Of a DNA stretch of 64,000 nucleotides, positions 44,190-53,366 are shown one piece after another. Numbering within the stretch: position 1 is the first letter of the stretch; the number at the start of each line of letters is the position of its first letter. The notes under the pieces are model-generated. The model worked only from the letters and a program-made list of their open reading frames with translations, had not been told where the DNA came from and searched no databases. Origin of the DNA: a gamma proteobacterium SCGC AAA168-P09 (GTDB taxonomy: Bacteria > Pseudomonadota > Gammaproteobacteria > Magnimaribacterales > D2472); NCBI GenBank assembly GCA_000385055.1, contig ARRL01000005.1:25098-89097 (forward strand), given 5' to 3'. Made by a program: the position numbers and the translations under genes.

Positions 44190-45791
44190 ATGAAATATTT
44201 AGTCCTAATTTTATCTTTTTTTTTAATTAGCTGTTCTTCAAGTAAATCTCCTGTTGATTTGGCAGTTGAATCAAAAGTTTTTCATTATGGAAATGGTACT
44301 GAGCCTCAAGGTCTTGATCCTCATATTGTTACTGGGGTACCTGAACATCATTTATTATTAGCATTATGTGAAGGTTTGACTAGTTCAAATCCAAGAGGTG
44401 GAGAGAGTTTACCAGGATCAGCCTCTTCATGGACAGTAAGTGAAGATGGCAAGACATATACTTTTTATCTTCAAGAAAATGGGAAATGGTCAAACGGCGA
44501 TCCGGTTACAGCCAATGATTTTGTCTGGTCTTGGGAAAGAGTTTTAACAGCCAGTCTAGGCTCTCAATATCCTGATATGCTTTACTCTGTAGTAAATGCA
44601 GAAGAGTTTCATACTGGTTTAATCAGTGATTTTTCTATGGTTGGGGTAAGGGCTATTAATGAAGATGTATTACAAGTAACATTAAAAGAGCCTACTCCAT
44701 TTTTTCTTGGGCTTTTGAGTCATTACAGCACATGGCCAGTCCACAAACCTACTGTTTTAGAACATGGATCTATCGATGATAGAAATGGACAATGGACAAG
44801 ACCTGGAAATTTTGTTTGTAATGGACCTTTTAACTTAAAATCATGGGAGCTTAATAAGAAGATTGTTGTTGAAAAGAATCCATTATATTGGGATGCAAAT
44901 ATTGTCGAGTTAAATGAGATACATTTCTATCCTATTTCAAATGAAATGACTGAAGAGCGAATGTTTCGTGCAGGACAACTCCATGTCACTAATACCTATC
45001 CCTCAAATAAATGCGAGCCTGATATTCAAGAAAAAAATCCAAATTTACAAATTCACCCATACATGGGAACTTATTTTTACAGGTTTAATACAAAAAATGA
45101 AGCACTAAAAGATGTCAGGGTTAGAAAAGCTCTAGCTTATTCTATAGACAGAAAAAAAATTGTTGAATCTGTAACACGTTGCGGTCAAATTCCAGCATAC
45201 TCATTTACTCCTCCAGGCTCCAATGGATTTTTTCCTGATACTAAAATACCTTTTGATGTTGAATTAGCTAAAAGCCTGCTTAAAGATGCTGGTTATGAAT
45301 CAGGTGAGAGTTTTCCGGTCCTTGAGATATTATTTAATACAAGCGAAGGGCACAGGAAAGTTGCTTTAGCCATTCAGCAAATGTGGCAACAAAATCTTGG
45401 TATAAATGTTGAATTAGTAAATCAGGATTGGAAAGTTTACCTTAGCCGAGAAATGATTGGAGATTTTCAAGTTTCGAGAGCTGGATGGATTGGCGATTAC
45501 GAGGATCCAAATACTTTTTTAGATACCTTAAGGCCTAACAGAGGTAACAATAAAACTGGCTGGGATAATTATGAGTTTGATAATTTATTAATTAAAGCTA
45601 ATGCGACACTAGATACTGAAGAGAGATATAAGATATTAATGGAAGCTGAAAGATTGTTAATTGATGAAATGCCTATTGCTCCTATATATACATATGTCAG
45701 AGTTTATCAACTCCATGAAGATGTAAAGGGTTGGTACCCAAATATTTTAAGTCATCATCATCCTAAATATCTTAGAATTGAAAACGATTAG
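44190..45791 (+). CDS. peptide ABC transporter substrate-binding lipoprotein (OppA-like)
   Basis: The 533-residue SBP family 5 protein has a lipoprotein signal with SFFLISC as lipobox (Cys at residue 15). The family opening GTEPQGLDPHIVTG is present, as is DFVWSWERVLTA and VRVRKALAYSIDRKKIVE. This resembles OppA/MppA and would bind oligopeptides in the periplasm. It is followed by the two permease genes but no ATPase genes, so the energising subunits must be elsewhere. Confidence 0.9.
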   Translation: MKYLVLILSFFLISCSSSKSPVDLAVESKVFHYGNGTEPQGLDPHIVTGVPEHHLLLALCEGLTSSNPRGGESLPGSASSWTVSEDGKTYTFYLQENGKWSNGDPVTANDFVWSWERVLTASLGSQYPDMLYSVVNAEEFHTGLISDFSMVGVRAINEDVLQVTLKEPTPFFLGLLSHYSTWPVHKPTVLEHGSIDDRNGQWTRPGNFVCNGPFNLKSWELNKKIVVEKNPLYWDANIVELNEIHFYPISNEMTEERMFRAGQLHVTNTYPSNKCEPDIQEKNPNLQIHPYMGTYFYRFNTKNEALKDVRVRKALAYSIDRKKIVESVTRCGQIPAYSFTPPGSNGFFPDTKIPFDVELAKSLLKDAGYESGESFPVLEILFNTSEGHRKVALAIQQMWQQNLGINVELVNQDWKVYLSREMIGDFQVSRAGWIGDYEDPNTFLDTLRPNRGNNKTGWDNYEFDNLLIKANATLDTEERYKILMEAERLLIDEMPIAPIYTYVRVYQLHEDVKGWYPNILSHHHPKYLRIEND

Positions 45792-45796
45792 TATAA

Positions 45797-46717
45797 ATGC
45801 TTAGCATTTTTTTTAAACGCCTCTTACTAGCTATACCAGTTTTAATAGTTGTCGCAAGTATTACATTTTTTCTTGTAAGGCTGGCTCCGGGCGGGCCTTT
45901 TGATGCTGAAAAGGCTGTCTCAGAACAGGTTATGAAGAATCTTAATGAAGTTTATAATTTGAATGCCCCATTATCTGAACAATATTTTGATTACATGTCT
46001 GGTGTTTTGGTTGGTGATTTTGGTCCATCATTTCGATTTCCTGGTCGTTCAGTTACTGAATTAATTATGACAGGCTTGCCTGTTACATTTGAGCTAGCAA
46101 TTTATTCGATGTTAATTGCTTTATTTATTGGGGTATTATCTGGAGTTACAGCTGCTCTTAAAAGAAATACTTTTTTAGATTATATTCCAATGTCTATAGC
46201 AATGATTGGAATATGTGTACCGACTTTCTTGCTGGGTCCTTTACTGGTCTTAATTTTTGGTATCAATCTTGAACTGTTGCCTGTTTCTGGTTGGGATCAA
46301 TTGCCTGGAGATAAAATATTACCATCCATTACTCTTGGTTTTGCTTATGCTGCATATATTGCAAGGCTTAGTAGGGGTGGCATGCTTGAAATTCTTAATC
46401 AAGATTTTATTAGGACTGCTAGGGCTAAAGGACTTTCTGAAACAAGGGTTGTTACAAAACATGCCATGCAGGGAGGTTTGATTCCAGTTGTGTCTTTTTT
46501 AGGCCCAGCTGTAGCTGGACTTTTAGCAGGTTCATTTGTTGTTGAAACAATTTTTCAAATTCCTGGATTGGGTAGATTTTATGTAGAGGCAGCATTTAAT
46601 AGAGACTATACGATGATCTTAGGTACTACAATTTTCTTTTCTTTTATGATTGTAGTCTTTAATTTATTATCAGACATACTTGCTTTATGGCTTAATCCAA
46701 GGTCGAGGGATGTTTAA
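45797..46717 (+). CDS. peptide ABC transporter permease (OppB-like)
   Basis: The 306-residue inner-membrane permease has six helices. It shows the typical N-terminus (RLAPGGPFDAE), a periplasmic loop FGPSFRFPGRSVTELI, and the coupling EAA loop DFIRTARAKGLSETRVVTKHA. A FQIPGLGRFYVEA segment lies near the end. It pairs with the OppC-like gene, overlapping it by one base (TAATG). Confidence 0.92.
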   Translation: MLSIFFKRLLLAIPVLIVVASITFFLVRLAPGGPFDAEKAVSEQVMKNLNEVYNLNAPLSEQYFDYMSGVLVGDFGPSFRFPGRSVTELIMTGLPVTFELAIYSMLIALFIGVLSGVTAALKRNTFLDYIPMSIAMIGICVPTFLLGPLLVLIFGINLELLPVSGWDQLPGDKILPSITLGFAYAAYIARLSRGGMLEILNQDFIRTARAKGLSETRVVTKHAMQGGLIPVVSFLGPAVAGLLAGSFVVETIFQIPGLGRFYVEAAFNRDYTMILGTTIFFSFMIVVFNLLSDILALWLNPRSRDV

Positions 46718-47568
46718 TGTCTAACTCATCTTCATTATGGTCAGACGCACTTTCAAGGCTATTAAAAAACAAAGCTGCTGTTGCTGGTGCGCTTATATTA
46801 GTCATTTTAATTACCTTAGCTTTGCTAGCTCCATGGATTGCTCCATACCCTTATGCATACCAAGACCTTGATTTGGGCGCCTCAGCACCATCTTCAGCAC
46901 ACTTACTAGGAACAGATGTCTTAGGAAGAGATTTATTTTCTAGAATTTTGTATGGGGCTAGAATTTCACTCTTAGTTGGTTTTATTGCAACAACTGTAGC
47001 TTTAATTATCGGTGTTTCATGGGGGATTATTGCTGGTTATTTTGGTGGAAAAATTGACTCAGTTATGATGAGAATCGTTGATGTTTTATATGGCTTGCCA
47101 TTTATCATTTTTATAATTCTTTTGATGGTAATTTTTGGAAGAAATCTTTGGCTTTTATTTCTTGCAATAGGCGCTATCGAATGGCTGACAATGGCAAGAA
47201 TTGTCAGGGCTCAGGTTTTAACATTAAAAAATCAGGAGTTTGTATTAGCAGCTCAAGCTATGGGTGTGAGTAATTTTTCAATGTTTAGAAGGCATTTATT
47301 ACCTAACATACTTGGACCAATTGCCGTTTATGCAACTTTAACAATTCCTCAGGTCATGCTTCTTGAGAGTTTTTTAAGTTTTTTAGGTCTTGGAATTCAG
47401 CCTCCAATGAGTAGTTGGGGAACTCTAATTAAAGATGGTGTTGAATCAATGGAGGAGTATAGCTGGCTTCTGGTTTATCCAGGATTAACATTTACCATTA
47501 CGTTATTTGCATTAAATTTTTTTGGTGATGGCTTGAGAGATGCTTTGGATCCAAAAACATCTGACTAA
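46717..47568 (+). CDS. peptide ABC transporter permease (OppC-like)
   Basis: The 283-residue permease begins with the OppC-type N-terminal helix (LLKNKAAVAGALILVILI), then SAHLLGTDVLGRDLFSRILYG. The EAA loop is EFVLAAQAMGVSNFSMFRRHLLPN. The end, GLGIQPPMSSWGTLIKDG, is also typical. It completes a three-gene importer unit, oppABC. The next gene is on the opposite strand, five bases away. Confidence 0.92.
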   Translation: MSNSSSLWSDALSRLLKNKAAVAGALILVILITLALLAPWIAPYPYAYQDLDLGASAPSSAHLLGTDVLGRDLFSRILYGARISLLVGFIATTVALIIGVSWGIIAGYFGGKIDSVMMRIVDVLYGLPFIIFIILLMVIFGRNLWLLFLAIGAIEWLTMARIVRAQVLTLKNQEFVLAAQAMGVSNFSMFRRHLLPNILGPIAVYATLTIPQVMLLESFLSFLGLGIQPPMSSWGTLIKDGVESMEEYSWLLVYPGLTFTITLFALNFFGDGLRDALDPKTSD

Positions 47569-47573
47569 TACAT

Positions 47574-49073
47574 TTAAAAAGCTCTTATAGCTACTTTTAT
47601 AATTTGACCTGGCATCAATTGGTTAGATCTAATCTCATTAAGCTCTTTAATACTGTCAACGGTAACGTCGAACAATTCAGATATTTTATAAAAATTATCA
47701 CCTTGCTTAACTGAATATAAGATTGTTCTTTTCTTAGAATCAATATTGCGATGAATATTTTTATTACCAATTGTTAATTGTTGACCGAGCCTAAGAAAAG
47801 AGTTTTGATCAAGTTCATTGATTTTTATTAGCTCAGTTAATTCAATGTTATATTTTTTTGAAATATCCCAAAGGGTGTCTCCCTCAGAGACTATATGCAT
47901 TTCATAGGGAATAAAATTATTAGAGTTTGAGCTGCTTAAAGGAATTAAAAGAGTATCATCAATGGATAAAAGATCTTTTTCTAAGTAATTTATTTTTTTT
48001 ATTATTCTAACTTCTGTATCGTATTTTCTAGCCAAATTCCAAAGATTATCGCCATATACAACCTTGTGTGACATCCAGTTTATTTGATTCACATTTTCAA
48101 ATGGGCTTTCTGGTATATCTAAAAGATAAGTTTTTTCAATTGGAACATAAAAAATACTTTTATCTCTTGGTGCTGATGCCCATTTGGTATACCCGGCATT
48201 TAGTTTATAGATAAGTTCAGGTTTAATTTCTAAATACTCGCTGAGAGATAAAATTTCAACCTGGCCAGGTATTTCTATTTTTTTTACAACAGACTCAACA
48301 GGAATATTTGGAAGTGATACTCCATATCTATCTGAATTAAATATTATTTCTCTAATTGCAATATATTTTGGGATATAGTTTGAAACTTGTTCATTCAAAC
48401 TCAATGACCAAAAGTCTGTTTTTAAACCCTTCCTTTTATTTTTATTAATTTGCCTATCAAGATAGGTTGGACCAGCATTATACGCAGCTAAAGCAAGATA
48501 TATGTCATTATCAAATCTCTCAAACAGGTATTTAAAATATCCTATTGCAGCATGTGTTGATCGAAATGGATCATGACGATCTTCATTCCACCATGATTTT
48601 TCTAAATTATAAAGTCTTCCTGTTTTTGGCATAAATTGCCATAAGCCCACAGCTCCTGAAGGTGAGATTGAGAAAGGATCGTAATCGCTTTCTATAAAAG
48701 GAATTAAAGCCAGCTCTACAGGTAGATTTGCTGCCTCAAGCTCTTGAATAACATAATATATAAAATAATATGACTTATTAAAATAATCATTAAGAGTATT
48801 TTTGTTCTTAAGATAATTTGAAATAAAAAATAAAGTTTTTTCATCCAAAATAATATTTTGATCATAATTATTATAAATAATCATGTATTCCCAAACATTT
48901 TTAGCAACTGGCTTTACTTCTTCAATCACAAGAAAATTTTCAGCAACGCATATGTCACTTAAAGAACCATACTCGCATTGAATATCAACATTACTTATTG
49001 GAGCTTGATTATATTGGCAGCTAGAAAGAGCAAATAAAAAAAGTAAAGAAAATATTAGAAGTTGTCTTTCCAT
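47574..49073 (-). CDS. mltD: membrane-bound lytic murein transglycosylase D
   Basis: The 499-residue lipoprotein has a signal ending LFALSSC (Cys 19). It has a lysozyme-like GH23 domain with LIPFIESDYDPFSISPSGAV followed by GLWQFMPKTGR, including the catalytic Glu. Three C-terminal LysM modules bind peptidoglycan (for example VYGDNLWNLARKYDTEV and VSEGDTLWDISKKYNIEL, and VKQGDNFYKISELFDV). It cleaves glycan strands to anhydromuropeptides. It is downstream of gloB with a 19-base overlap, the same order as in many gammaproteobacteria. Confidence 0.94.
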   Translation of the reverse strand: MERQLLIFSLLFLFALSSCQYNQAPISNVDIQCEYGSLSDICVAENFLVIEEVKPVAKNVWEYMIIYNNYDQNIILDEKTLFFISNYLKNKNTLNDYFNKSYYFIYYVIQELEAANLPVELALIPFIESDYDPFSISPSGAVGLWQFMPKTGRLYNLEKSWWNEDRHDPFRSTHAAIGYFKYLFERFDNDIYLALAAYNAGPTYLDRQINKNKRKGLKTDFWSLSLNEQVSNYIPKYIAIREIIFNSDRYGVSLPNIPVESVVKKIEIPGQVEILSLSEYLEIKPELIYKLNAGYTKWASAPRDKSIFYVPIEKTYLLDIPESPFENVNQINWMSHKVVYGDNLWNLARKYDTEVRIIKKINYLEKDLLSIDDTLLIPLSSSNSNNFIPYEMHIVSEGDTLWDISKKYNIELTELIKINELDQNSFLRLGQQLTIGNKNIHRNIDSKKRTILYSVKQGDNFYKISELFDVTVDSIKELNEIRSNQLMPGQIIKVAIRAF

Positions 49074-49819
49074 AATCTTAGTGCTTTAAAAATTTCCTTA
49101 GTTTCTTTTAGTGTATTAAATTTGGTAGAAATATTTTCTTGAACTTCTTTACTATCACATCTTAAAAAAGGATTTGTTTTAAGTTCTGTAGATAATAATG
49201 AAGGCAGTGAGGGAATTCCTTTTTCTCTTAATTTTATAACTTCATTATATCTTGAAAGTATATTTTGGTTAAATGGTTCAGCTTCTTTTGCAAATTCTAG
49301 ATTAGATAGGGTATATTCATGACCACAGTAAATCTTGGTATTATTTGGAAGATTTTTTAACTTAAGTAATGATTCATGCATTTGTTCAAATGTACCTTCA
49401 AAGACTCTTCCACATCCTGCGGCAAATAATGTATCTCCACAAAAAAGAATTGGATTTCCATTATTTTTAGAATAATAAGCTATATGATCAAGGGTGTGTC
49501 CAGGTATTTCAATTATTTGAAACTCGGTACCAATAATATTTATTTTATCTCCATCCCTGAGTTTTCTGCTGATAGTCTCAATATTATTATTTGGACCAAA
49601 AACATCAACAGGATAATAAGAGGTTATTTCATCAACTCCACCAGTATGATCAAGGTGGTGGTGGGTAATAAATATAGCCTTTAAATCTAGTTGATTTTTA
49701 TCTATATGATTAATAACATTTGAGCTTTCTCCAGGATCAATTACTATTGACCCTTCATTAGTTGTCACTAACCAAATATAATTATCTGTAAATGCTTCAA
49801 TTGACTCAATGTTAACCAT
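49055..49819 (-). CDS. gloB: hydroxyacylglutathione hydrolase (glyoxalase II)
   Basis: The 254-residue metallo-beta-lactamase-fold enzyme hydrolyses S-lactoylglutathione. Metal ligands are in ITHHHLDHTGG, GHTLDHIAYY, FCGDTLFAAGCGRVFEGT and YCGHEYTLSN. The opening AFTDNYIWL and the C-terminal LPSLLSTELKTNPFLR are GloB-like. It lies next to rnhA in divergent orientation, 22 bases between starts, a common arrangement in this class. Confidence 0.95.
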   Translation of the reverse strand: MVNIESIEAFTDNYIWLVTTNEGSIVIDPGESSNVINHIDKNQLDLKAIFITHHHLDHTGGVDEITSYYPVDVFGPNNNIETISRKLRDGDKINIIGTEFQIIEIPGHTLDHIAYYSKNNGNPILFCGDTLFAAGCGRVFEGTFEQMHESLLKLKNLPNNTKIYCGHEYTLSNLEFAKEAEPFNQNILSRYNEVIKLREKGIPSLPSLLSTELKTNPFLRCDSKEVQENISTKFNTLKETKEIFKALRLWKDNF

Positions 49820-49841
49820 AAGGGAATTCTAAGTTAAATTT

Positions 49842-50282
49842 ATGAAAACAGTAAATATTTATACCGATGGTGCCTGCAGAGGCAATCCTGGTCCAGGAGG
49901 CTGGGGTGTTCTTATTGAGCATGGCGAGCATGGAGAGATTAAAAAAGAACTTTATGGTGGAATGAAGGAAACTACCAATAACCAAATGGAATTACAAGCA
50001 GCTATAGAAGGACTAAAGGCTCTTTCAGAACCTTGCATAGTGAACTTAACTACTGATTCAAAATACGTCATGCAAGGCATTACCTTATGGATTAGTAATT
50101 GGAAAAAAAATAATTGGAAGAACGCTGCAAAAAAAAATGTCAAAAATAAAGAGTTATGGGTTGAATTAGATAAATATCAAGATAAACATGATGTAAGATG
50201 GCATTGGGTAAAAGGACACTCAGGACATGCTAAAAATGAAATAGCGGACCAGCTAGCTAACAAAGGTATAGAAACTCTTTAA
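49842..50282 (+). CDS. rnhA: ribonuclease HI
   Basis: RNase HI degrades RNA in RNA-DNA hybrids. The catalytic acids are in [17 protein letters not shown] (Asp), [10 protein letters not shown] (Glu), LTTDSKYV (Asp) and the final [11 protein letters not shown] (Asp). The basic protrusion ([18 protein letters not shown]) and KGHSGH are complete. Length 146 is near E. coli (155). It is two bases upstream of dnaQ. Confidence 0.97.
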   Translation: MKTVNIYTDGACRGNPGPGGWGVLIEHGEHGEIKKELYGGMKETTNNQMELQAAIEGLKALSEPCIVNLTTDSKYVMQGITLWISNWKKNNWKNAAKKNVKNKELWVELDKYQDKHDVRWHWVKGHSGHAKNEIADQLANKGIETL

Positions 50283-50284
50283 TT

Positions 50285-51004
50285 ATGGCCAAAAAATATA
50301 TTATTTTAGATACTGAAACAACTGGACTAGAAGTTTTGCAGGGCCATAGAGTTATAGAAATTGGCGCTGTCTTAATGAATGACAGAAAAAAGTCTAAAGA
50401 ACATTTTCATACTTACCTAAATCCTTCACGATTGATAGACGAAGAGGCCTCAAAAGTGCATGGCATTATGAATGAAGATCTTCTTAATAAGCCTGCATTT
50501 GATGAGATTGCAGAAGAGTTTTTAGAGTTTGTAGATGGATCAACATTGGTTATTCATAATGCCGCTTTTGACATAGGCTTTTTAAATAATGAACTTAAAT
50601 TAGCTTCTTCTAAATATCCTATGCTTCAGGATATATGTGAAATAGAAGATTCTTTAGCAATTGCAAAAGATAAATTTCCTGGACAAAGAAATTCTTTGGA
50701 TGCACTTGCTAATCGTTTTGAAATTTCAAACTATGACAGAACTTTTCATGGAGCACTCCTCGATGCTAATATTCTTGCCGACGTCTATATGATGTTAACA
50801 GGTGGACAAAGTAAGTTTGAGTTTAGCGCTAATAGCATGAATTTAAATAACCAAAATAATGATTCTGGAAATAAAATATCTAAAGATGGTCTTAATTTAA
50901 AATTAATCAAAGCCGATAAACAAGATTTAAAAGAGCATGAAATGAGACTTCTTGATATTGAAGAAAGGAACTCTGTTAGAACATTGTGGAGAGAAATACA
51001 TTGA
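50285..51004 (+). CDS. dnaQ: DNA polymerase III epsilon subunit (proofreading exonuclease)
   Basis: The 239-residue protein has complete exonuclease motifs: LDTETTG (Asp 9, Glu 11), VIHNAAFDIGFL, and FHGALLDANILADVYMML. The C-terminal tail would bind the alpha subunit. It gives polymerase III proofreading. Its stop codon overlaps the presumed TTG start of gltX. It is also useful as the reference for the degenerate DnaQ-like protein at 23505-24002. Confidence 0.95.
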   Translation: MAKKYIILDTETTGLEVLQGHRVIEIGAVLMNDRKKSKEHFHTYLNPSRLIDEEASKVHGIMNEDLLNKPAFDEIAEEFLEFVDGSTLVIHNAAFDIGFLNNELKLASSKYPMLQDICEIEDSLAIAKDKFPGQRNSLDALANRFEISNYDRTFHGALLDANILADVYMMLTGGQSKFEFSANSMNLNNQNNDSGNKISKDGLNLKLIKADKQDLKEHEMRLLDIEERNSVRTLWREIH

Positions 51005-52401
51005 AAAAAGTTGTAACAAGATTTGCACCAAGTCCAACAGGAACTCTTCATATTGGAGGCTTAAGAACTGCATTATTTAATTATGTATATGCAAAGAAAT
51101 ATAAAGGTTTATTTTTAATTCGTATTGAGGACACTGATAAAGCAAGATCTACTAAAGAATTTGAAAAAAATATTTTAGAAAGTCTTAAATCAATCGGCCT
51201 TTCTCCTGATAAAGATCCAATTAATCAATCTTTAAGAGGGGAAATATACAAAGCAGCCGCACAAAAAATTATTGATTTAGGTCAAGCATACTATTGTGAT
51301 TGTTCAGTTGAAAGATTAGATAAGATGCGTGCAGAGCAACAATTAAAAGGAAAAAAACCTCAATACGATGGCAAATGTAGAAATTTAAATCTTAAAAAAT
51401 CCGATAATACTGTCTTAAGACTAAAAACACCTCTAGATGGCGAGGTTGTTGTAAAAGATTATGTTAGAGGAGATATAGTATTTAATAATTCTGAACTGGA
51501 TGACTTAATAATTTTAAGAAGTGACGGCACTCCCACTTATCACTTATGTAATGTTGTAGATGACTACGAACAAGGGGTAACAACAGTCATCAGGGGAGAG
51601 GATCATATTAGTAACACACCAAGACAAATCCATATTCAAAATTCTCTCGGTTACCCAAAGTTAGAATATGCTCACCTGCCATTAGTTCTTGGCACAGACA
51701 AAAAAAGATTATCAAAAAGGCATGCAGCTACAAGCTTAGTAGATTATAAAGCTGCAGGGTATCTAGATTCGGCAATACTTAATACATTAGCAAGACTGGG
51801 TTGGTCAAAAGGCGAAAATGAAATTTTTTATCTCAATGATTTAATCAAGCAATTTGAAATAACAGAGGTTCAAAAAGCTGGAGCTATTTTTGATATTACA
51901 AAGTTGGATTATTTAAATGCTCAACATATGTCAAATTTAGATTTAAATGACTTTATAAGCCATCTAAAACCTTTTCTTGAAAACAAAGGTATTAAAGTAG
52001 AAAATCACCCCAAGGCAGAATTGCTTATCAAATCCATGAGATCTTCTTCAAATACTTTTGAAGGAGTTGCCACTAACCTAACATGCTACTATCAAGAAAT
52101 TTCAAGCTATAATCAAAAAGCTATTGAAAAATTTATTGGTAATTCAGTTGAGATTTTAAATGATCTAAAAGTTAGGCTTATAAATTTGGAAACATGGACA
52201 GAACCATCACTTGACGAGGTTCTTTCAGAGTACAGAAGCGAAAAAGAACACCCAGTACCTTTTGTTAATCAACCTATCAGAATAGCTCTTACAGGATCAA
52301 CAAATTCACCATCTCTTGGCATGACTATGTTTTTATTTGAAAAAGATGAAGTTATTAAAAGAATTAATTCTTTAATTGACTTTGTTCAATCAGGTAGTTA
52401 A
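51001..52401 (+). CDS. gltX: glutamyl-tRNA synthetase
   Basis: The class I synthetase has RFAPSPTGTLHIGG (the HIGH-like site) and the KMSKR-like loop KKRLSKRH. It also has RGEDHISNTPRQ and the Glu-binding LIRIEDTDKARS. The start is taken at TTG 51001: GGAGAG at 50988-50993 is at good distance, and the protein then opens MKKVVTRFAPSPTG as in relatives. A GTG at 50986 inside dnaQ is the alternative. The product is 466 residues. Its last 38 bases overlap the lysR gene tail to tail. Confidence 0.94.
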   Translation: MKKVVTRFAPSPTGTLHIGGLRTALFNYVYAKKYKGLFLIRIEDTDKARSTKEFEKNILESLKSIGLSPDKDPINQSLRGEIYKAAAQKIIDLGQAYYCDCSVERLDKMRAEQQLKGKKPQYDGKCRNLNLKKSDNTVLRLKTPLDGEVVVKDYVRGDIVFNNSELDDLIILRSDGTPTYHLCNVVDDYEQGVTTVIRGEDHISNTPRQIHIQNSLGYPKLEYAHLPLVLGTDKKRLSKRHAATSLVDYKAAGYLDSAILNTLARLGWSKGENEIFYLNDLIKQFEITEVQKAGAIFDITKLDYLNAQHMSNLDLNDFISHLKPFLENKGIKVENHPKAELLIKSMRSSSNTFEGVATNLTCYYQEISSYNQKAIEKFIGNSVEILNDLKVRLINLETWTEPSLDEVLSEYRSEKEHPVPFVNQPIRIALTGSTNSPSLGMTMFLFEKDEVIKRINSLIDFVQSGS

Positions 52402-53254
52402 AAAAATTATTACATAGATTGCTTGCAAGGTCTTTTTTTATTATTGCATGAACTTGATATTTAAATTCTGTATCAAGAATTTTTGAGATATTCACAAGAT
52501 CCTTATTTGCTTTATTAATAGTATTATCATCAAGAATAGATATTCCAATTCCTTCTTCAATCATAGATAAGGCTGAAGAATATGAATCTGATTTAAAATA
52601 AAAATTCATATCCAATCCATTGTTTATAAAATAATTCATAACACTTGAATCTGAATATAGAGATAATAGATTTGTTATTTCAATATATTGAAAATGTGAT
52701 AAATCTTTTAAATAAATCTCTTTTTTTAAGTTATATTTTTTTGGAGAAACTAAAAAATGCTTACCTTCTTTAATAATTATATTTTTAGAATTTGAAACAG
52801 TCTTTGCATTAAAGCAAATAGTAATATCTATATCAGGCTTATATCTCTCTTCAATTAGATCAATACTATTTAGATTAATAAGATTAAATCTAGTGTCTGG
52901 ATTAACTATATTATATTTTTTTATTACCTTAGGAACCAAAGTCTCTGCAAGAGTAGGGGTTGTTCCAATATTAATGAAATCCAATGATCTCGATTTATAT
53001 GTATTGGCAATATAGTTAAAGTTTTTTAGTTGATTGGTTACTATTGATGCTTGCTCAAATAGTTCTGAGGCTTCATATGTAGGTATTAATTTTTTACTCT
53101 TTCTTAGAAATAATTTAAATCCAAGATTTTTTTCAATAGAGCCTAGAGTTTTACTAATTGATGGTTGGGATATTTGAAGCTTATTTGCAGCAGCTGTCAT
53201 AGATAAATGTTTATAGACTTCATAAAAAATTTCAATTTGTTTAGACGATATCAT
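52364..53254 (-). CDS. LysR-family transcriptional regulator
   Basis: The 296-residue protein has the N-terminal winged helix-turn-helix (MTAAANKLQISQPSISKTLG, residues about 18-37) and a periplasmic-binding-like effector domain with FLVSPKKYN. It is divergent from the TonB-dependent receptor with 112 bases between starts, the classical layout in which a LysR protein controls its neighbour. The ligand is unknown. The last 38 bases overlap the end of gltX on the other strand. Confidence 0.92.
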   Translation of the reverse strand: MISSKQIEIFYEVYKHLSMTAAANKLQISQPSISKTLGSIEKNLGFKLFLRKSKKLIPTYEASELFEQASIVTNQLKNFNYIANTYKSRSLDFINIGTTPTLAETLVPKVIKKYNIVNPDTRFNLINLNSIDLIEERYKPDIDITICFNAKTVSNSKNIIIKEGKHFLVSPKKYNLKKEIYLKDLSHFQYIEITNLLSLYSDSSVMNYFINNGLDMNFYFKSDSYSSALSMIEEGIGISILDDNTINKANKDLVNISKILDTEFKYQVHAIIKKDLASNLCNNFFNYLIEQSQLKN

Positions 53255-53268
53255 GTATAACTTAGGGT

Positions 53269-53331
53269 TATGTATATATTCATATATTAATACAAATTAA
53301 ATAGACATGGAAACTTTATTGGTGTTATATT
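53269..53331 (+). promoter_or_regulatory. receptor promoter with possible LysR site
   Basis: TAGACA (53302-53307), 18 bases, then TATATT (53326-53331) form a good promoter, each one base off consensus. A small dyad, TATG...CATA (53269-53284), is centred about 61 bases before the predicted start of transcription, a usual place for a LysR-type activator. The arms are only four pairs in AT-rich DNA, so the dyad may be chance. AGGGGA at 53353 serves the ATG at 53367. Confidence 0.4.
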
Positions 53332-53366
53332 AATGTTGTTTTCACTATATTTAGGGGATTAATTTC

